From positions 91,374,401 to 91,438,400 of the forward strand of contig CM036162.1 in NCBI GenBank assembly GCA_020631735.1: a stretch of 64,000 bases of DNA. Reading direction: 5' to 3'. Below the pieces are notes generated by a model that worked only from the letters and a program-made list of their open reading frames with translations, did no database searches and was not told where the DNA came from. The position numbers were made by a program, and so were the translations under genes. The stretch's first letter is position 1, and every line of letters starts with the position of its first letter. Below, one piece after another: positions 58,929 through 64,000 of this stretch. The stretch is from Saccharum officinarum (Eukaryota > Streptophyta > Magnoliopsida > Poales > Poaceae).

Positions 58929-59192
58929 GCCCTTGTTTAGTTCTTCCAATTCTCCCTAAATTTTAATATGCAAAAGGAAGATTTTCTGTCACATCAAAAT
59001 GTCGGCAAATGCATAGAGTACTAAATATTGATGAAATCAAAAACTAATTGCACAATTTTGTTGTACTTTGCGAGATGAACATTTTAAGCCTAGTTAGTCA
59101 AAATTTAGATAATTTTTACCAAATACAAACGAAATGCTACAGGAATTCTGATACAGTGTTTTTCTCCCCAATTCACCGAACTAAACGAGGCC
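58929..59192. mobile_element. Grass MITE (GCCCTTGTTTAGTTC type) upstream of the gene
   Basis: Left end GCCCTTGTTTAGTTC and right end GAACTAAACGAGGCC are inverted repeats, flanked by CTA on both sides (58926-58928 and 59193-59195). It includes the family's internal ACTAATTGCACA-like block. Confidence 0.8.
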
Positions 59193-59195
59193 CTA

Positions 59196-61898
59196 GACTG
59201 ACTGATGGCTAATGGGGAGGACTGCAATAGGCTATCTGCTCCGCGATTTCCTCGTTGTCTGCACGGCTAGCTGTTCATGTTCTTGCTGGAAAAGTGTCGG
59301 TCCGATTGCCGCCTGATCCGATCATCATTTGGGTCAGTCAGATGACAGATCGGGCAATGGCTCGCCAGGTGTGGCTTCCTTTCTTCTTCAGAGCATAATC
59401 AGTTAGTGTGACCGGGCATGTGCACAAAAAAGGAACAGGAGAGAAAAGTGTTGCTATGTAGCACTGTGTGTGCATGATCTTCACTCTCATGGATGGAGGA
59501 CGAACTACTACGGGCAGATGCAGATCAGAGCGAAGGTGACATCCTGGCACCACCACACTGATCAGTGCACACTAGTAAGTGTAAAGGAGTTCAGCAGTGT
59601 TGGCATCTAGTAGATCTAAGCTGAAGAAGCTCATGATCCGCGAGTGATTGGGTTACTTGGATTGGAAGTGATTGAGATAAGCGAGGTGGCTGAACATGGC
59701 TAGCTAGGGCGCTAGGCTATGCAGCAGGGACCCCCGAACATCATTTGCAGCAAGTGCAACATATGCAGAACAGGTGGCGAGCAGTGGCAGCTGGCGCGGC
59801 AATAGAATCATAAATAAATTAACCGATTCCAATACACGCGCTTCAATTTTAGTATCATCAAACCGCTGTTGATAGCAAGTCGCAGTCGTTAGGAACGAGT
59901 GAGAAGTAATATAAGCTTGTCATGAACTTTCCCTTTTTGTTTCCTTCCCGTGGCTCCTAGTAGTAGGAGTTGAGAGCGATTGTTTTATTTACTTGCACCG
60001 GAAGTGATTTCTCGGTGGGGATAAACGAGGTGGTTAAAGATGTGCCTAGACGGTTGGAGTGGGGGTGGTTAGCTGCGCGAAACGTAACGCCTCATGAGTC
60101 GTGATCATTTGGTTCATTTCTCCTGTGTGCTCGTGTTGGCCGTTGGATATGATATTGTTGTTATGGTAATATATGGTACTACTAGGTGGTAGTGGTGGTG
60201 AGGGCGAACGTGAAGTGGTTAACCGTTCTCGATCGAGCCATGATGCCGACCACTTGGCCGGAGGAATCTTGTTGGTCCCTCCGTAGCGCCCACGCCAAGC
60301 AAAGCCACACACACTACCCCAAAAAAGGAGCTCCGGCCTCCGGGCACTGTCGCTCCGACGTCCGACCCTCGTCGTCGCCGTCCTTTACCGCTAGTTATTA
60401 TCGCTCTCTCCCGTAGTCCCGTGCAACGATCGAACGTTATCGCGAGGGGAGTCCGGGAGGTGACGGCAATACCGCCGGACTCGCGTGCGTGCGTGGGCGG
60501 CGGTGGCGGACGAGTCGTATTTGGGCACGCAGTGAATGTTCGATCGTGCGCACACGGCACGGCCGGACTTTATTTTCCTTGGAACCTGGTGTCACCAACG
60601 CCAAGGATAGGTAGGATATGAGGAGTCTTCTCGTGACAAACCGACACGAGGGTTCAGTGATAGTTTGGGCCGTCCGAGTCTCCGAGAGGCTTACAGCTCG
60701 CTCGTGCAGCCCAACTAGCACGTAGTATACTGAAAACTGAAACGAACTACTTTTCCACTTTCCATTTCCGACTTTCAAACGAGCAGAGGCAACTGAGCGA
60801 GCCTTAGTACTGTGTTAGAACATCTAAGTTGCTGCCCACACCACTAACCACTTCCCTAGCTCCCAAGTCGTCTAGCCTGCAGGTTACACAAAATCAAGAC
60901 TCGAATGCCGTCTTATGTCGCCCCTTCTGTCCTCCGAGGCAGTCAGTTAAGAGTCCAACGATGTAGCGAACTTGCAGGATCCATGGCCTGAAGGGAAAAA
61001 AAAGGAGAGCCATCAGCACGACGTGTTAAAAAAGCTCAAGATGCACGACAGAAACAAGATGGTCAATTGCTTGAGCTACTGGAAGAAGATGCATGATGGA
61101 AACATATAACAAAAATGGTCAATTGCTTGGTCCAGCAGAAAAATAAAGAGCATCACTGCATCATTAAGGTAAGCTTCAGGTACTAATGTACTATCATCAT
61201 CTTATCAATGTCATACTGTTCAGAGACCGCGATGTAAGAGCACTGAGATGATTACATGACTGCACTTTATGTGAATGCAATTTTGCATAATTTTCTCTGA
61301 GTAATAACAGAAAGAATTTGGTTTTGAGATGAAAGCAACATTGATTAACATAAGGTTTATTAACTCAAGCAGCCAAGGCAGGTGAGAAACCAAAGATCTG
61401 AACAGCAGGTAGGGGATGCGCAGGCAAACAAGCACAAGCAAGGTGTTTGTTCAATGGTGTCTCTGTAGAACTGAACAAGTAGATCTGATATGGAATCTTC
61501 ACAGATCTCTCGTTTAAAACGCATAAGTGTCACAGAGTACGCTTAAAAGTTAGTGTCTATGTAGTGAATGCAGGTGCAAATACAAGAGCCTCATCAACAC
61601 CTTGAGCCAAATAAATAGTTGTTACAAGGAAGTAGCTAGGACGTAGAAGTACCAAGCACGTAGCAACCAGTCTAAACACTGCTCAACAGAAGCAATTTTT
61701 TTTCTTCTTTTCAAAGTAAGCATATTGTTCCCAGATTTTATTTTTCTTAAAGACACTGTGCTAAGTAACACTCAACCTGCAGAAACTAACAGACACGAAG
61801 AAGGTGTGTTTCTTTCTTCATTCGTCCTACTACCATACCAACTGTTCAGATGCATCAATTATCACATAGAAACTCATATACGAACTTGCAGGCTTGCA
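59196..61898. other. Intergenic DNA with no supported gene
   Basis: About 2.7 kb. Short open frames (longest about 113 codons at 60219-60560 and 60437-60778) have no recognisable domain and lie in GC-rich sequence. I see no RNA gene or clear repeat boundary here, but exons of a neighbouring gene without strong protein signals cannot be excluded. Confidence 0.5.
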
Positions 61899-61907
61899 TC
61901 TAATGAC

Positions 61908-63143
61908 GGAAAAAGTCTACTTTTCCTCCCCCAACTTTCACGAAAGTCCGCTTTTCTTCCCTCAACTCCAAAACCGGGCAGACCACCTCCCTCAACTTTT
62001 CAAACCGTGCATTTTACCTCCCTGGAGCGGTTTCGAAGGCGGTTTTGCTACAGTAAACAGTGTTTTGCTACAGTGAGGCGGTTTTGTCTTTTTCTTTTTT
62101 ATTTATTTCGGCTGAATCTTTGAAAATTCATAGTAAATCACAGAAAAATCATAAAATGAAAAATCTAATTTTGTTGCACTCCACATGAGTAGATCTACAC
62201 ATTGAACATATAATATGGTATGCTTTAGTACAAAGTTTTTGCTATGAAGGTTTTGCCTTTTTCTTTTTTATTTATTTCGGCTAAATCTTTGAAAAATCAT
62301 AGTAAATTACAGAAAAATGATAAAATGGAAAATCTAATTTTGTTGGACTCCACATGAGCATATCTACACAGTGAACATATAATATGGTATGCTTTAGTAC
62401 AGAATTTTTGCTACCAAGGTTTTGTCTTTTTCTTTTTTATTTATTTGGCTGAATCTTTGAAAAATCATAGTAAATCACAGAAAAATCATAAAATAGAAAG
62501 TCTAATTTTTTTGGACTCCACATGAGTAGATCTACACAGTGAACATATAATACGATATGCTTTAGTCCAACAAAATAATTATAGAAGCTGCAGCTATGAA
62601 TTATTTCAATTAATTACAGAAAAGCATAGATCTAAAGCTACAATAAAAATTTTGTACTAAAGCATACCATATTATATGTTCAATGTGTAGATATGCTCAT
62701 GTGGAGTCTAACAAAATTAGATTTTCCATTTTATGATTTTTCTGTAATTTACTATGATTTTTCAAAGATTTAGCCGAAATAAATAAAAAAAGGCAAAACC
62801 TTCATAGAAAAAATTTTGTACTAAAGGATACCATATTATATATTCACTGTGTAGATCTACTCATGTGGAGTGCAACAAAATTGGATTTTTCATTTTATGA
62901 TTTTTCTGTGATTTAATATGATTTTTCAAAGATTCAGCCGAAATAAATAAAAAAAGAAAAAGACAAAACCGCCCCACTGTAGCAAAACCACCGTTTACTG
63001 TAGCAAACCCGCCTTCGAAACTGCTCTAGGGAGGTAAAATGCACGGTTTGAAAAGTTAAGGGAGGTGATTTGCCCGGTTTTGAAATTGAGGGAGGAAAAG
63101 CGGACTTTCGTGAAAGTTGGGGGAGGAAAAGTAGACTTTTTCC
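61908..63143. mobile_element. Foldback Mutator-like element, non-autonomous (1236 bp)
   Basis: Ends GGAAAAAGTCTAC and GTAGACTTTTTCC are perfect inverted repeats, and the inverted homology extends more than 200 bp inward. The 9-bp target duplication TCTAATGAC is perfect (61899-61907 and 63144-63152), the hallmark of Mutator-like elements. The interior has three 169-bp direct repeats on the left arm (62081, 62250, 62419) and two inverted copies on the right arm (about 62645-62968). No transposase is encoded. Confidence 0.88.
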
Positions 63144-63342
63144 TCTAATGACCTTACTACAACAGTCAAAGTTCATGAACTGTTTGGGTTTGGCCCAGTC
63201 ATAAATGGGCCACAATGGAATAGTCATCTGCTACCATAGCACTGGAAAGTATACTATTCCTATGGAGTGATGGGCTGACGACAGCTAACACAGCTATATG
63301 CGCCAGTTTTTCAGAACAAGTGTGCACACGCAACTATATGCA

Positions 63343-63592
63343 GGCCTTGTTCACTTCCCATCCCAACCCAAAATATTTCTTCTTCCACCTATCACATCAA
63401 ATCTTTCGACGCATGCATGGAGCATTAAATGTAGGTAAAAAAGATAACTAATTGCATAGTTTGTCTGTAAATGTCGGGACGAATCTTTTGAGCATAGTTA
63501 GTCTATGATTAGACAAATTTTGTCAAATAACAACGAAAGATGCTACAGTAACTTTTCACCTACTTTTCGCGAAGTGAACACACCCGCAAGCC
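63343..63592. mobile_element. Grass MITE (GGCCTTGTTCACTT type)
   Basis: GGCCTTGTTCACTTCCC at the left pairs with GAAGTGAACACACCCGCAAGCC at the right, imperfectly. Family blocks TGCATGGAGCATTAAATGTA, CTAATTGCATAGTTTG and ATGCTACAGTAA are present. The target site is ambiguous. Confidence 0.7.
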
Positions 63593-63892
63593 TGCAACCT
63601 GAACATTTTGGGGCATATTTGGCAGCAAGCCCAGCGACAAACAAACCCTAAATGTAGACAGTGTCACTGTAGGAATCTCTAGGTAGAATCCTAAGAAAGG
63701 AGTCTTTTACTGTATATATATAGAACATTATAAAATCTTTAGGCTAGGCTAATGGCAACACATTATGAAGATTGATATATGTTGCTTATGATTCCTGATC
63801 CCTCAAAGCCCAAAGTGGTGGGAACCAACTCACTTTACAGATTTTTTTTCTAGATAAAGTAAACTCACTTGACAGATGGAAAGAGCATCTTA

Positions 63893-64000
63893 GGTCATGT
63901 TTAGTTCCCAAAAATTTTCAAGATTCTCCATCACATCGAATGTTTAGACATATGCATGGAGTATTAAATGTAGACGAAAAAAAACTAATTACACAGTTTG
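63893..64000. mobile_element. Grass MITE of the same family, cut by the window edge
   Basis: Starts GGTCATGTTTAGTTCCC and continues with ATGCATGGAGTATTAAATGTA and ACTAATTACACAGTTTG, matching the family at 63343. The right end is beyond the window. Confidence 0.7.

Noticed and set aside
60219..60778. Two minus-strand frames of 113 codons.
   Set aside because: No recognisable domain, low-complexity Pro and Arg runs, and no supporting exon structure.

Overview
The window is plant nuclear DNA, most likely from a panicoid grass of the sorghum, sugarcane or maize type. The evidence is large nested LTR retrotransposons of grass type (Ty3/gypsy Tat-like and Tekay/Del-like, Ty1/copia Maximus/SIRE-like), Stowaway-like MITEs, several copies of a common short grass MITE, and one spliced gene with GT-AG introns. 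The species is an inference. No bacterial operon, CRISPR array, tRNA or rRNA gene was seen.

Positions 1 to about 51,520 are a retrotransposon nest. The oldest layer is a Tat-like gypsy element on the minus strand. Its gag-pol remnant lies at 1-4504 and continues off the left edge. Its 5' leader is at 25409-25483 and its 5' LTR starts at 25484 and ends at 39421, split by later insertions. A 20.9-kb Tekay/Del-like chromovirus (4510-25403, minus strand, 5-bp target duplication CGGAC) sits in the gypsy leader. It carries one gag-pol reading frame broken by four stops, a chromodomain at the integrase end, and an extra ORF upstream of gag. A 5.1-kb solo LTR of a sister family (15519-20612, duplication ATAAG) is inserted in its leader. 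Two related Maximus/SIRE-like copia lineages hit the gypsy LTR. Copia-A is present as a solo LTR at 25508-27739 and as a decayed element at 40053-49790 with a truncated 5' LTR. Copia-B (28161-38731, duplication CCCGG) is almost intact. A tandem duplication with a 5-bp microhomology junction at 40053-40057 explains why the gypsy LTR end, its flank and two MITEs occur twice.

From about 51,525 the DNA changes to single-copy genic sequence. One four-exon gene on the minus strand (52418-57949) encodes a predicted 921-residue protein with an N-terminal CCHH/CCHC-like finger, a long acidic Ser/Thr-rich middle and a basic C-terminal block. I cannot name its function. Positions 58,056-64,000 hold its upstream region, several MITEs and a 1.24-kb foldback Mutator-like element with a 9-bp target duplication. 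No further gene could be supported there.

The most unusual item is the extra ORF of the Tekay-like element (14284-14898, minus strand). Right after the start Met it copies the histone H3 N-terminal tail (17 of the first 21 H3 residues identical, Lys4 and Arg8-Lys9-Ser10 kept). A predicted coiled coil and a strongly acidic C-terminus follow. The same element encodes a chromodomain, the kind of module that reads H3 tails, so a histone-mimic role in packaging or chromatin targeting is a testable idea.
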